Shown piece after piece: positions 16,634 to 25,380 of a stretch of DNA of 64,000 bases; the stretch's first letter is position 1, and each line of letters begins with the position of its first letter. The notes under the pieces are model-generated. The model ran no database searches. It saw only the letters and a list, made by a program, of their open reading frames with translations, and was not told the DNA's origin. The stretch is from positions 310,001 through 374,000 of the forward strand of contig CAXXUP010000008.1 in assembly GCA_963662765.2 (NCBI GenBank), written 5' to 3'. The position numbers and the translations under genes are program-made. The stretch comes from DATMXT01 sp963662765 (GTDB taxonomy: Bacteria > Bacillota > Clostridia > Oscillospirales > Feifaniaceae).

Positions 16634-17548
16634 TCACGGATAAAACTCCAGGTTCTCTTCTTCGTCATACCGGTAAACGGTTTCCCCATTTGGCGCTATG
16701 ATTTTCTCCTGTCTGAAGTCAGGCTCTCTTTGCGCATCGGCACCGCCTACAAAATACAATACCTGATACTCATGCGTGAACCCCAGACTGTCCACAGCCA
16801 CCACATGGGCCGTAAGAATCTGCCCGTCACCTAACGAGTACTTATTGTCAATGTCGATTTCGAAAGTTCCACCCATGCCGCTTTCCTGTCCGAGGGGCAC
16901 CGGCGTTTCCTTGACGGTTTCACCGTCGACCCTGACGACATATTTAATGTCGGTGAGGCCGTTATTTTCCTGCGACGGCTTACAGTCGACCTGAAGCTGT
17001 CCTTTTTCCCGATATTCATTTGATCCGCAGGAGGACTCTCCGGAAAAGTAGGCGTACACTTCGGGGAATATCATCTCCTTGAGGTTTGCCAGCATAAGCC
17101 CTTCGTGTTCTTCCACATGCTTTTCCCCGCTATCTTCGAGCACAATTGTCGGGAAAATATTTTTTGAGATCTCAAACTCTTTTGTGGCGGAGTACTCCAG
17201 TCCCGACCGCACAAGCGGCAGAGTTTCGCCGTCAATGTCTAGGGATACCGACATGGTGTCCGTAACCGTTTTGGGCGAGACCGTAAATGTCACGGGCACC
17301 ATGATCGTGTCACCGTTGAGTTTTCCCACCTGTGCATAGGCGCGGAGAATAAGGCTCGCCTGCTTTTCTAACTTCTGGTCTACATTTTGATAAATTTCGC
17401 TGATTTGACTTTGCAGATGGGTTTCGGCGGAGTTTGCCGTATAGTTTACCCTTTCGATTTGGGTTTGCAGCGTGCTGATTTTTGAAAGGGAGTAGAGTTG
17501 CAGCATGACCAAAATGGCAATCAATACGGTTAGCGATTGTTTTTTCAT
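16634..17548 (-). CDS. Membrane-anchored protein of unknown function
   Basis: A 304-residue protein. Residues 1-22 are a basic start plus one hydrophobic helix (LTVLIAILVMLQLYSL), an uncleaved anchor or signal. Residues about 23-65 look like a coiled coil (ISTLQTQIERVNYTA). The rest is a hydrophilic, beta-rich exterior with two cysteines near the middle. No enzyme motif was recognised. The ATG at 17548 has AGG upstream; a longer frame from 17584 is less likely. It stands alone, with terminators on both sides. Confidence 0.7.
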   Translation of the reverse strand: MKKQSLTVLIAILVMLQLYSLSKISTLQTQIERVNYTANSAETHLQSQISEIYQNVDQKLEKQASLILRAYAQVGKLNGDTIMVPVTFTVSPKTVTDTMSVSLDIDGETLPLVRSGLEYSATKEFEISKNIFPTIVLEDSGEKHVEEHEGLMLANLKEMIFPEVYAYFSGESSCGSNEYREKGQLQVDCKPSQENNGLTDIKYVVRVDGETVKETPVPLGQESGMGGTFEIDIDNKYSLGDGQILTAHVVAVDSLGFTHEYQVLYFVGGADAQREPDFRQEKIIAPNGETVYRYDEEENLEFYP

Positions 17549-17725
17549 GTTTCCTGCCTTTCCATGAGCATACGAAGTCCACATCTATCCCCCGCAGGCC
17601 AGAGCATGGGGGAAAATATTTGATATATTCAGTATAACACGGCCGGCCTGACTTTTCCATTTGAATTGCTTTTAGAACAAACCGGGGCCTTTTGAAAGTA
17701 TTGGCGTTCGTCGGTGGATTTAGGC

Positions 17726-17760
17726 AAGAGAAAAGCCGCAGGATGTAACCATCCCGCGGC
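17726..17760 (-). terminator. Terminator of pnp
   Basis: On the minus strand an 11-bp stem with one mismatch (17735-17745 with 17750-17760) is followed by TTTTCTCTT, about 70 bases after the pnp stop. Confidence 0.75.
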
Positions 17761-17832
17761 AAATCTTAGCCATCACTTTTTCTAAACCGGTGGGTTTGAG
17801 CCAAACGCCCGCCCGTATTCCGGTTTTTTATC

Positions 17833-19941
17833 CTACTTCGGGGCGGGCGTCGGTTCGGGCTTCGGGAGGCAGTCCTTGCGGGAGAGGTTGATCCGGCCCT
17901 TTTCGTCAATTTCGACGATTTTTACCGTGATCTCGTCGCCGACATGCACGACGTCCTCCACCTTCTCGACCCGCTTGTGGTCAAGCTTGCTGATGTGGAC
18001 AAGTCCTTCCTTGCCAGGGGCGAACTCGACAAAGGCGCCAAAGGTCATGATTCTCGTCACCTTGCCGGTGAAGACGGTACCGACCTCGGGATCCTTGGCG
18101 ATGGCCTCGATCATTCGAAGCGCCCGCTCGCCGGCCTCGGCGTCGACTGCTGCAATGAAGATGGAGCCATCGTCCTCGATGTCGATCTTGCAGCCGGTGT
18201 CGGCCGTGATCTTCTGAATAACCTTGCCTCCGGGCCCGATGACTTCACGGATTTTGTCTACGTCGATCACGATGCGGAGCATCTTGGGGGCGTACCGCGA
18301 GAGCTCTTTGCGGGGCGCCGGGATGACAGGCAGCATGACCTCGTCTAGAATTTTGCAGCGGGCCTTATAGGTGATGTCGAGGGCCGAGGAGATGATGGGG
18401 CCCGTGAGCCCGTCGATCTTCAGGTCCATCTGGATGGCCGTAATACCCTTCTTGGTGCCGGCCACCTTGAAGTCCATGTCGCCGAAGAAATCTTCGATGC
18501 CCTGGATATCGACAAAGGTGATCCAACGGTCACCCTCGGTGACAAGGCCGGAGGAAATGCCGGCCACCGGCGCTTTAATGGGCACGCCGGCGTCCATGAG
18601 GGCCAGGGTCGAGCCGCAGATTGAAGCCTGCGAGGTCGAGCCGTTGGAGGAGAGCACCTCGGAGACGAGGCGAATGGTATAGGGGAATTCCTCCTCATTC
18701 GGGATGACGGGAATGAGGGCCCGCTCTGCCAGTGCGCCGTGACCGATTTCACGCCGGCCGGCACCCCTCGAAGGCTTGGCTTCGCCCACCGAGTAGGAGG
18801 GGAAGTTGTAGTGATGAATATACCGCTTGTACTCGTCGGCATCAATGCCGTCGAGCAGCTGCGCCTCCCGCATGGTGCCTAAAGTCGCCGCCGTCAGCAC
18901 CTGGGTCTGTCCCCGGGTGAACATGCCGGAGCCGTGAACGCGGGGCAGCAGACCGACTTCGGCCGAGAGCTGCCGCATGTCCATCAAACCGCGGCCGTCA
19001 ACGCGCTGCCCGTCATCGAGGAGTGCCCGGCGGACGACATGCTTTTGGGTCTGATAAATGGCATCGGCCAGCATGGCGTTTGTGATCTCCTCGCCGAAGT
19101 GCTCTCTGGCCTTTGCGGAAACGGCAATGAGCCGCTCGTCGCGCACCCTCTTGTCGTCAGTGAAAAGGGCATTCTTCACCATATCCCAAGCGAAGTCCTC
19201 ATACTGGGCAAGAAAGTCCTTATCAAGCGCCATGGACTCGAAGGGCACCTTGGGCAGTCCGATTTTCAGACGCAGGTCGTCGATGAAGGCGACCATCTTG
19301 ACGTTCTCATCATGTGCGGCCATGATGGCCTTGTACATGAGGGCATTGTCAACCTCGTTGGCACCGGCCTCGATCATAGCAACCTTATCCCTTGTGGATG
19401 CGACGGTGAGCGCAAGGTCGCTGACTTTGCGCTGCTCCTCGGTGGGGTTCATGACAATCTCACCGTCAATAAGCCCAACCGACATGGATGCAATGGGCCC
19501 GTTCCAGGGGATGTCGGAGATGGCCACCGCAATGGAGGCACCATTCATGGCAACGATCTCGGGCGAGTTGTTCTGATCGGACGAGAGCACTGTGCAGACG
19601 ATACAGACATCGTTGCGCATGTCCTTGGGGAAGAGGGGGCGCATGGGCCGGTCGATGACGCGGGAAGCCAGAATTGCCTTCTCTGAGGGGCGGCCCTCAC
19701 GTTTCATGAATGAGCCGGGAATTTTTCCGGCGGCATAAAGTTTTTCCTCAAAATCAACCGAAAGCGGGAAGAAATCGATCCCATCCCGCGGTTTCTCGGA
19801 CATGGTTGCGGCGCAGAGCACAGCCGTATCGCCGTACCGCACAAGGCAGGAACCGTTAGCGAGTCCGGCCATCTTGCCGACCTCGACCTTCAGCGGGCGG
19901 CCTGCAAGCGTGGTCTCAAAGACCTTATAATTCTCGAACAT
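17833..19941 (-). CDS. pnp: Polyribonucleotide nucleotidyltransferase (PNPase)
   Basis: A 702-residue phosphate-dependent 3'-5' exoribonuclease that degrades and tails RNA. It has two RNase PH-like domains (first about 10-215, second about 310-540 with the conserved GQTQVLTAATLG and GDMDFKVAGTKKGITAIQMD active-site segment), then a KH domain (VIGPGGKVIQKI) and an S1 domain (GKVTRIMTFGAFVEFAPGKE). Length matches the family. GGAGG lies before the ATG. It is transcribed alone, without the usual rpsO neighbour. Confidence 0.97.
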   Translation of the reverse strand: MFENYKVFETTLAGRPLKVEVGKMAGLANGSCLVRYGDTAVLCAATMSEKPRDGIDFFPLSVDFEEKLYAAGKIPGSFMKREGRPSEKAILASRVIDRPMRPLFPKDMRNDVCIVCTVLSSDQNNSPEIVAMNGASIAVAISDIPWNGPIASMSVGLIDGEIVMNPTEEQRKVSDLALTVASTRDKVAMIEAGANEVDNALMYKAIMAAHDENVKMVAFIDDLRLKIGLPKVPFESMALDKDFLAQYEDFAWDMVKNALFTDDKRVRDERLIAVSAKAREHFGEEITNAMLADAIYQTQKHVVRRALLDDGQRVDGRGLMDMRQLSAEVGLLPRVHGSGMFTRGQTQVLTAATLGTMREAQLLDGIDADEYKRYIHHYNFPSYSVGEAKPSRGAGRREIGHGALAERALIPVIPNEEEFPYTIRLVSEVLSSNGSTSQASICGSTLALMDAGVPIKAPVAGISSGLVTEGDRWITFVDIQGIEDFFGDMDFKVAGTKKGITAIQMDLKIDGLTGPIISSALDITYKARCKILDEVMLPVIPAPRKELSRYAPKMLRIVIDVDKIREVIGPGGKVIQKITADTGCKIDIEDDGSIFIAAVDAEAGERALRMIEAIAKDPEVGTVFTGKVTRIMTFGAFVEFAPGKEGLVHISKLDHKRVEKVEDVVHVGDEITVKIVEIDEKGRINLSRKDCLPKPEPTPAPK

Positions 19942-19968
19942 TTATAATCCTCCTATCTTAACTTGATT

Positions 19969-19998
19969 ATTATAACACAAAATTCATTGAAATGTACA
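19969..19998 (-). promoter_or_regulatory. Candidate promoter of pnp
   Basis: On the minus strand TGTACA and TATAAT are spaced by 18 bases, about 30 bases ahead of the pnp start codon. The -10 is perfect and the -35 matches four of six. Confidence 0.45.
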
Positions 19999-20115
19999 GT
20001 GGATTTTAAGACGGACGTATGCTAGAATATCGAAGAGTGGCCGGACGGATGGCCTTTGCAGCCGCGGCGCACTAAAGCTTCAGTAAAAATGTATATCGGA
20101 ATAAAGGGGAAATCC

Positions 20116-21465
20116 ATGAACGAAAAAGAATCCTGGGGCAGCTCAATCGGCTTTTTGCTGTCCTCCATCGGATATGCCGTCGGGCTGGGGGCCATCTGGC
20201 GGTTCCCGTACATGATCGGCACCTCGGGCGGCGGCATCTTTTTGCTGCTCTGCGCGGTGCTCTCCATCGTCATTGCGGTGCCGCTGCTGCTCTGCGAGCT
20301 GACGCTCGGTCGCTCGACCGGAAAGACCGCCGTTGTCGGCATGCGGCAGCTAGCCGGGCCCGGCAGCCCGTGGGTCATGTTCGGGTGGCTCGGGGTGACG
20401 GCCGCCTTCATCATGATTTCCTACTACGTCACCATTGTCGGAGACGTGCTGTTCTATGTTTTCAAGGGGCTGACGAGTGACATCACGGCCTATACACAGG
20501 CTGATTTGACCGGCATTTATGCGCAGCTGCAAAACTCGGCTGCGACCAAACTGTTCTGGACGACGCTGGCACTTGTCCTATCGGCCGCCATCCTGTGGCG
20601 GGGCGTGCAAAAGGGCATTGAGGCCGCAAGCAAGGTGTTGCTGCCCATGCTGTTCGTTTTCCTCTTTGCCATGGCGGTGCGAGGCTGCTCCATGCCGGGT
20701 GCAAGCGTCGGCATCAAGTGGCTCTTGACAGCCGACTTTTCGCAGCTGACGGCCGGAACTTTCATGTCGGCCCTGTCACAGGTCTTCTTCCTGGCCGGTG
20801 TCGCGCTGTCGACGGCATTCGCCTTCGGCAGTTACCTAGACAAAGACAAGAGCGACATCCCCTTTTCAACCATCGTCATCGTGCTCTCTAACTTTGTCGT
20901 GGCAATCCTAGCGGGGCTTGCCATCTTCCCCGCTTTGTTCTCCTACGGCATGGCTCCGGACGCCGGCGCCGGACTTGTCTTCATGACCATGCCGGTGGTA
21001 TTCAGCGACATGGCGGGCGGCCGTTGGTGGATGGCTCTTTTCTTTTTTCTTGTGCTGATCGCCGGAATGACCTCCATTCTTGGGCTCTTCGAAGGGGTCA
21101 ACTCGACCTTGGCCGAGGCTTTGAACATACCTAAGAAAAAAATGCTACTTATTCTGACCCCGCTGCTGGCCCTCTGTTCGCTTCCGGCCATTCTGGCCGG
21201 CACCACGTTGAAAAACGTCACCATTCTCGGCATGGACTGCTTCACCTTTATGGACTTTCTCTCGGTTGGACTGCTTGTCCCCATCGGGGCCTTGGTGCTC
21301 GACTTGTACTCGGCCTATAAGTATCCCTTTAACCGGCTTGCCGCCGAAGGATCCCAAGGCGCGAAATACTTTAATATCCCCTTGTGGCTTTCCCCCTGGC
21401 TTAAGTTCGGAGTGCCGGCCGTCACGGTGGCGGTTTTGATCGCAGGGGTCATGAGCTATCTGTAA
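20116..21465 (+). CDS. Neurotransmitter:sodium symporter family (NSS/SNF) transporter
   Basis: A 449-residue integral membrane protein with about 11 hydrophobic segments. The diagnostic first helix GFLLSSIGYAVGLGAIWRFP contains the unwound sodium and substrate-binding region of LeuT-type carriers, followed by PYMIGTSGGG. Bacterial members take up amino acids with Na+. The start at 20116 has AAGGGG upstream, and the family N-terminus begins here. The frame upstream to 20056 has no ribosome site. A terminator follows. Substrate not predictable. Confidence 0.9.
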   Translation: MNEKESWGSSIGFLLSSIGYAVGLGAIWRFPYMIGTSGGGIFLLLCAVLSIVIAVPLLLCELTLGRSTGKTAVVGMRQLAGPGSPWVMFGWLGVTAAFIMISYYVTIVGDVLFYVFKGLTSDITAYTQADLTGIYAQLQNSAATKLFWTTLALVLSAAILWRGVQKGIEAASKVLLPMLFVFLFAMAVRGCSMPGASVGIKWLLTADFSQLTAGTFMSALSQVFFLAGVALSTAFAFGSYLDKDKSDIPFSTIVIVLSNFVVAILAGLAIFPALFSYGMAPDAGAGLVFMTMPVVFSDMAGGRWWMALFFFLVLIAGMTSILGLFEGVNSTLAEALNIPKKKMLLILTPLLALCSLPAILAGTTLKNVTILGMDCFTFMDFLSVGLLVPIGALVLDLYSAYKYPFNRLAAEGSQGAKYFNIPLWLSPWLKFGVPAVTVAVLIAGVMSYL

Positions 21466-21506
21466 TAGCGGCGAAACTGCCGGGCGCATGCATCGTCTGA
21501 AAAAAG

Positions 21507-21537
21507 AACCACCCGCCTTTCGGCGGGTGGTTTTGTT
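21507..21537. terminator. Bidirectional terminator after the symporter
   Basis: A perfect 11-bp stem (21507-21517) and tetraloop are followed by TTTT on the plus strand and CTTTTTT on the minus strand. It serves both convergent transcripts. Confidence 0.85.
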
Positions 21538-21540
21538 AAA

Positions 21541-21630
21541 TTACCATCTACCTCCGCGGAAGAAGCAGCAGCGCCGCCGTGAGGGCTGCTTACCTGGAGA
21601 GCATCGGTCCTTATTTCTGTTTCTGCACAT
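21541..21630 (-). CDS. Possible 29-residue Cys/Arg-rich peptide
   Basis: A short ORF starts seven bases after the stop of the gene at 21637 and ends just before the terminator. The product has four cysteines and nine Arg/Lys residues (ends CCFFRGGRW). There is no clear ribosome site, so translation would need reinitiation. It could be chance. Confidence 0.22.
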   Translation of the reverse strand: MCRNRNKDRCSPGKQPSRRRCCFFRGGRW

Positions 21631-21636
21631 ACACAC

Positions 21637-22596
21637 TTAGCAACAATCCGATCTGTTTAAAATATTGTCTACAATCCTCAGTTTTTCGAGCAGGCTCTGC
21701 TCGATCGAGGCAATTTGCGCAATGATACCTTCACTTGTACCGGGCACCGACAGAATGCTTGCCATTGCGCTCTCCATGGCGGAGCTGGCTGCCAAGACGG
21801 TGGATCGCACATCGGCATCGGCCGGTTCGCGCCCGGGGCGCTCGAAGTAATCGCAGTTTCCGCAGCAAGTACGGCACTCGTAGTACAAGTGATCGCCATC
21901 ACTGCTGCTGTGGGGAGACGGTACGTGATCAAAGTTGCAGTCCGCCGCGGCCTCCCCAAGCGACCAGGTTTGAAGCTGACCGTTTGATAGTGCAAAAAAC
22001 TGCGGGCTGTCAGGGGTTGTCATGTCTGGCGCTATTCCCATGCCGGAGCGGCCGCGAATGGCGGTATCGCCCATCATCGTACCCTGCGAATCCACCAGCG
22101 CGAGGTTAACCCTCGAGCCTTTGCGGTAGCGGACGATGAACCATGGACTCATGGCCGCGGCGCCTTCCAGCACGGCGTTTTCGGCCGCACGTAGAATCCG
22201 GCCGGCATACTTGCCGTCCCGCCCGAACGACCACACAGCGTCTCCGGTGGTCAAAACCATCAGTCCGGTCTCGCAGTCGACCGAGATGCCGACAATGTCT
22301 TTCGCCGTCTCCGGCCATTCAAGGGGGCTCTGGCTTTCGACGCCCAGCTCCCTGTTCATGCGATATATATTCAAGGGCGTTCCGGGCACATAGCCCCAGA
22401 AACAGTCCTCGGTGCGGTCATAGCAAAGCAGTGTAAACCGAAAGGGCACCGAAAATTCACCCGTTTGCTGCAGCTCGCGGTCAAACCGCAATATGCGTAA
22501 AGACTGCGGCTGAGCAAGATAAAATCCGTCCGGCCCAACCGCGAGGCCGGCGCCTTGCGCCGGAAACCTCCGGCTGACAAGCAGTTCCATCGACAT
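21637..22596 (-). CDS. Hypothetical protein, beta-propeller-like with Cys-rich tail
   Basis: A 319-residue soluble protein with no recognised family. Repeated short beta strands around residues 15-200 (GPDGFYLAQPQSLRILRFD, CETGLMVLTTGDAVWSF) suggest a propeller-type fold. From about residue 240 comes a cysteine cluster (CRTCCGNCDYF), then a helical segment and a C-terminal SDCC. The cluster could bind metal or form disulfides; Cys-rich tails occur in spore-surface proteins, but that is only a suggestion. GGAGG lies before the ATG. A 34-base near-palindrome sits 75 bases upstream. Confidence 0.65.
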   Translation of the reverse strand: MSMELLVSRRFPAQGAGLAVGPDGFYLAQPQSLRILRFDRELQQTGEFSVPFRFTLLCYDRTEDCFWGYVPGTPLNIYRMNRELGVESQSPLEWPETAKDIVGISVDCETGLMVLTTGDAVWSFGRDGKYAGRILRAAENAVLEGAAAMSPWFIVRYRKGSRVNLALVDSQGTMMGDTAIRGRSGMGIAPDMTTPDSPQFFALSNGQLQTWSLGEAAADCNFDHVPSPHSSSDGDHLYYECRTCCGNCDYFERPGREPADADVRSTVLAASSAMESAMASILSVPGTSEGIIAQIASIEQSLLEKLRIVDNILNRSDCC

Positions 22597-22670
22597 TGCA
22601 ACCCCTCCGAAACATACTATGCCGCGCCCCCGAAATGGGTGCAGGCCAGTATCCTATCTCCCGTTTTTTT

Positions 22671-22704
22671 GCTGGTGCAACAAATGCGCATTTGCTGCAC
22701 CAGC
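22671..22704. repeat. 34-bp near-perfect palindrome upstream of the Cys-rich protein gene
   Basis: Arms 22671-22686 and 22689-22704 match at 15 of 16 positions around a central CG. Seven T precede it on the plus strand, which is the wrong side for a plus-strand terminator. On the minus strand it would be a 5' leader hairpin or an operator for the gene starting at 22596. Apart from this, no gene was seen between 22597 and 22908. Confidence 0.7.
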
Positions 22705-22908
22705 CATTCCGACAAAGGTTTATTGTCGGCCATCCAATACGCTCTCGGCTCAGCGCCCCGATTTTCGTCGGCTGCCGCGCGCCCCATAAGGTCGGCGTAT
22801 GGTCAATCTCGGCCGTCGCAGTCATTTGTCTGTCTTAATACAGATAATTTGAAGTTTCATGCCTTCAGCATTATTTCCGGGTCGCAGGACATATAGAATT
22901 CTTGTTCA

Positions 22909-22931
22909 AAAATAGATTTTAAATCTATTTT
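22909..22931. promoter_or_regulatory. Palindromic site 1 (TAGATT-N3-AATCTA)
   Basis: A perfect 23-bp palindrome with 11-base arms around 22920. Its 15-base core has the same half-sites as site 2 at 23124-23142. The AT-rich surroundings contain no gene. Confidence 0.6.
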
Positions 22932-23081
22932 AATATTGCAAAAGATTCCATAATCAAATCGAAAAGCGCTTTATCGAGCACTGTTTAATGTTCTCTTTGA
23001 GTACTTAATCTCATATTGCTTCACAGCGTCGTACCTTTGCTTCTATGATATATGTTATGTATATAACTTATGTGAATTCCG

Positions 23082-23110
23082 TTGACACAGCAAAAGGAGA
23101 TTGATATAAT
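23082..23110 (+). promoter_or_regulatory. Perfect consensus sigma-A promoter
   Basis: TTGACA, 17 bases, TATAAT: an exact match with optimal spacing. It points towards the MBL hydrolase gene 300 bases away, with site 2 starting about seven bases past the expected +1. Confidence 0.8.
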
Positions 23111-23116
23111 TGCTTT

Positions 23117-23410
23117 CATTAATATTAGATTCAAAATCTAATGAATCTCATTTGTTCTTTTAATTATACCTTATCATACAGCGGACCGCCGCTCAGTCCA
23201 AGCTGTGGCTTTGTCCTTGCTGCGTGATCCATTATATTTTAAAGATCCGCAGTGTCTGGGCGGCAAAGGCAGAGCCGCCCCGCGCAGGCACCGGCGCGGC
23301 GGTACCGCTTGGTAAAGCAGCATTGTTCACCCGGTTTAATGATGAACACAAGAGAACACCCGTAGTCAACCGCCCTTTTCGGCGGAAAAATATGATTTGG
23401 AGGTAATGGT
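23117..23410 (+). other. Long 5' leader of the MBL hydrolase transcript
   Basis: About 295 bases without a supported ORF separate the promoter from the gene. Hairpins are visible at 23258-23280 (GGGCGGC with GCCGCCC) and 23370-23385 (CCGCC with GGCGG), plus the 10-base palindrome GCGGTACCGC. No known riboswitch was recognised. Confidence 0.45.
23124..23142. promoter_or_regulatory. Palindromic site 2 (TAGATT-N3-AATCTA), just downstream of the promoter
   Basis: A perfect 19-bp palindrome centred at 23133, sharing both six-base half-sites and the three-base gap with site 1, 213 bp away. Its place in the initially transcribed region fits a repressor operator. Confidence 0.65.
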
Positions 23411-24160
23411 ATGCAGCTTACAGACAATATCTACCTAGTCGGAAGCGGAAAAAGCGGGATCAGCATCACACATCCCATGGACTGCAGCATTTACTTAATC
23501 GACACCGGCGACGGTTGCATGATGGTCGACTCCGGCGTAGGGCTGGAGCCCGAACGAATTGATGCCGTGGTTGAATCGCACGGATTTAAAATGACCGACA
23601 TCAAAAAGCTCTTTCTCACCCATTATCACGGCGATCATGCCTGCGGTGCGGCCCGAATCCAGAAGCTTTCCGGCTGCGAGGTCTACGCCCCGGCAAAAGA
23701 GGCGGACGCTATCCGCGACGGCGACGAAGAGGCAAACAGTCTGGTGCTTGCCAAGGGAATTCTGTATCCGCTGGATTTTTCAATGCCGAAATGCCCCGGC
23801 GTGATCGGTTTGGAGGAGGGAGAAACCGTTACGCTGGGCGATGTCACGCTCACCGCCTACATGGTCCCCGGGCATAGCCTCTGCGACATGGTGCTCTACG
23901 GAGATGTCGGGGGCAAAAAGTGCATATTCACCGGGGACGCCGTGTTCGCCTGCGGACAGATCCTGCTGCAGTCTCTTCATGATGTCAGCATCTACCCTTA
24001 TAAGCTGGCCATCAACAAGCTTGCAAAGCTGCCGGTCGACAGCTTCTTCCCCGGCCATGGCGTGTTTTCCATCATTGACGGCGGCGACGCCATCAAGGCT
24101 TGTGCAAAAGCGTTCAACTCCGGTATGATCCCCCGGCAGTTCTATTTCTACGCTTTATAG
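23411..24160 (+). CDS. MBL-fold metallo-hydrolase
   Basis: A 249-residue metallo-beta-lactamase-fold hydrolase. The zinc motif HYHGDH, the later VPGHSLCDM histidine and the FTGDAVF aspartate complete the metal site. Members hydrolyse thioesters, lactones or glutathione conjugates, and the substrate is unknown. GGAGG stands seven bases before the ATG. It is the first gene after the consensus promoter and precedes the broken aminotransferase by 71 bases. Confidence 0.87.
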   Translation: MQLTDNIYLVGSGKSGISITHPMDCSIYLIDTGDGCMMVDSGVGLEPERIDAVVESHGFKMTDIKKLFLTHYHGDHACGAARIQKLSGCEVYAPAKEADAIRDGDEEANSLVLAKGILYPLDFSMPKCPGVIGLEEGETVTLGDVTLTAYMVPGHSLCDMVLYGDVGGKKCIFTGDAVFACGQILLQSLHDVSIYPYKLAINKLAKLPVDSFFPGHGVFSIIDGGDAIKACAKAFNSGMIPRQFYFYAL

Positions 24161-24231
24161 ACAGCGTATAACTTCACGATAATAACCCACAGGCCAAGCA
24201 AAACTGCCGACGAAGAGAGGAAAGAACTATC

Positions 24232-25296
24232 ATGGATATCCAGATTCAGCGAGTCAGTACACCTAAAGAAAAGGTCGACGCGACCAAAGTGCCGTTTGGT
24301 ACATACTTTACGGATTATATGTTCCTGATGGACTATGAGACGGGCAAGGGCTGGTTCAACCCCCGCATCGTCCCCTATGGCAAGCTGGCATTCGACGCGG
24401 CTTCCACCGTTTACCACTATGCCACGGAAATATTTGAGGGCTTGAAGGCATACCGCACTCCGGAGGGAAATGTGCAGCTTTTCCGTCCGATTGAAAACGT
24501 GCGGCGCATGAACAACTCCGCCGAGCGCATGAGCCTTCCGCAGATGGATGAAGACATGATGCTGGAAGCTCTTCTGAAATATGTCTCTGTTGAGCAGGAC
24601 TGGGTACCGGATAAGCCCGGGACCTCCTTGTATCTGAGGCCGTTTCTCGTTGCTGTCGACCCCTGCCTCTCCCTGCACCCCGTCCATCAGTGTCTGTTTT
24701 GTATTATCGCCTGCCCCGTGGGCAGCTACTTTCCAAATGGGCTGAAGCCGGTTCCCATCCTGATCGAAGAGCATGATGTGCGCGCTGTGCGCGGCGGTAC
24801 CGGCTATGCAAAATGCGGCGGCAACTACGCGGGAGCCATGCGCGCAAGCGACCGTGCCGAGGCAAAGGGCTTTTCCCAGGTGCTTTGGATTGACGGCGTG
24901 GAGCGCAAGTATGTGGAAGAGGCCGGCGGCATGAACGTGATGTTTTAGATTAACGGGGAAATCGTCACCCCGGAGCTGAACGGCTCCGTCCTCCCCGGAA
25001 TAACTCGGAAATCCTGCATAGAAGTGATGCGCGACTGGGGCATGACGGTGACGGAGCGGCTTCTCAGTTTGGACGAGCTGCTGGAGGCCTGCAAAACCGG
25101 CGCGGTTGAGGAGGCCTGGTGCTGCGGAACAGCCGCGGTCATCGCCCCCATCGGTGAACTGGCGTACGGAGATGACCGCTATGTCATCAACAACAATCAG
25201 ATCGGAGAGACGACAAAGCGCCTGTATGACGAGGTCACCGGCATTCAGTGGGGGCTATTGCCGGACAAATATCACTGGATCGTTCCGGTAAAATAA
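24232..25296 (+). pseudogene. ilvE: Branched-chain amino acid aminotransferase interrupted by an in-frame TAG
   Basis: A fold-type IV PLP aminotransferase that interconverts Leu, Ile and Val with their 2-oxo acids. The PLP lysine lies in GGTGYAKCGGNYAGAM. A TAG at 24946-24948 follows GGMNVMF, where homologues read a residue such as lysine; the frame then continues intact (INGEIVTPELNGSVLPGITR) to 25296. Bridged, the protein is 354 residues, normal for the family. One change (for example AAG to TAG) explains it. The 238-residue front fragment alone lacks most of the second domain. A real nonsense mutation, a base-call error or stop read-through are all possible. Confidence 0.85.
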
Positions 25297-25380
25297 ATTT
25301 TTAGCCATCCCGTCGGAGGGGCTCAGCATCGCAGCATACCAGTCGTTATGCAAAACATAAAATTTTGGAGGATTACACTT

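Noticed and set aside
23280..23340. Possible T-box antiterminator (GGCGGTACCGC resembles the GGGTGGTACCGCG motif) ahead of the MBL/aminotransferase genes
   Set aside because: The invariant TGG is CGG here, no stem I or terminator with a T-run follows, and the match is explained by a simple 10-base palindrome.
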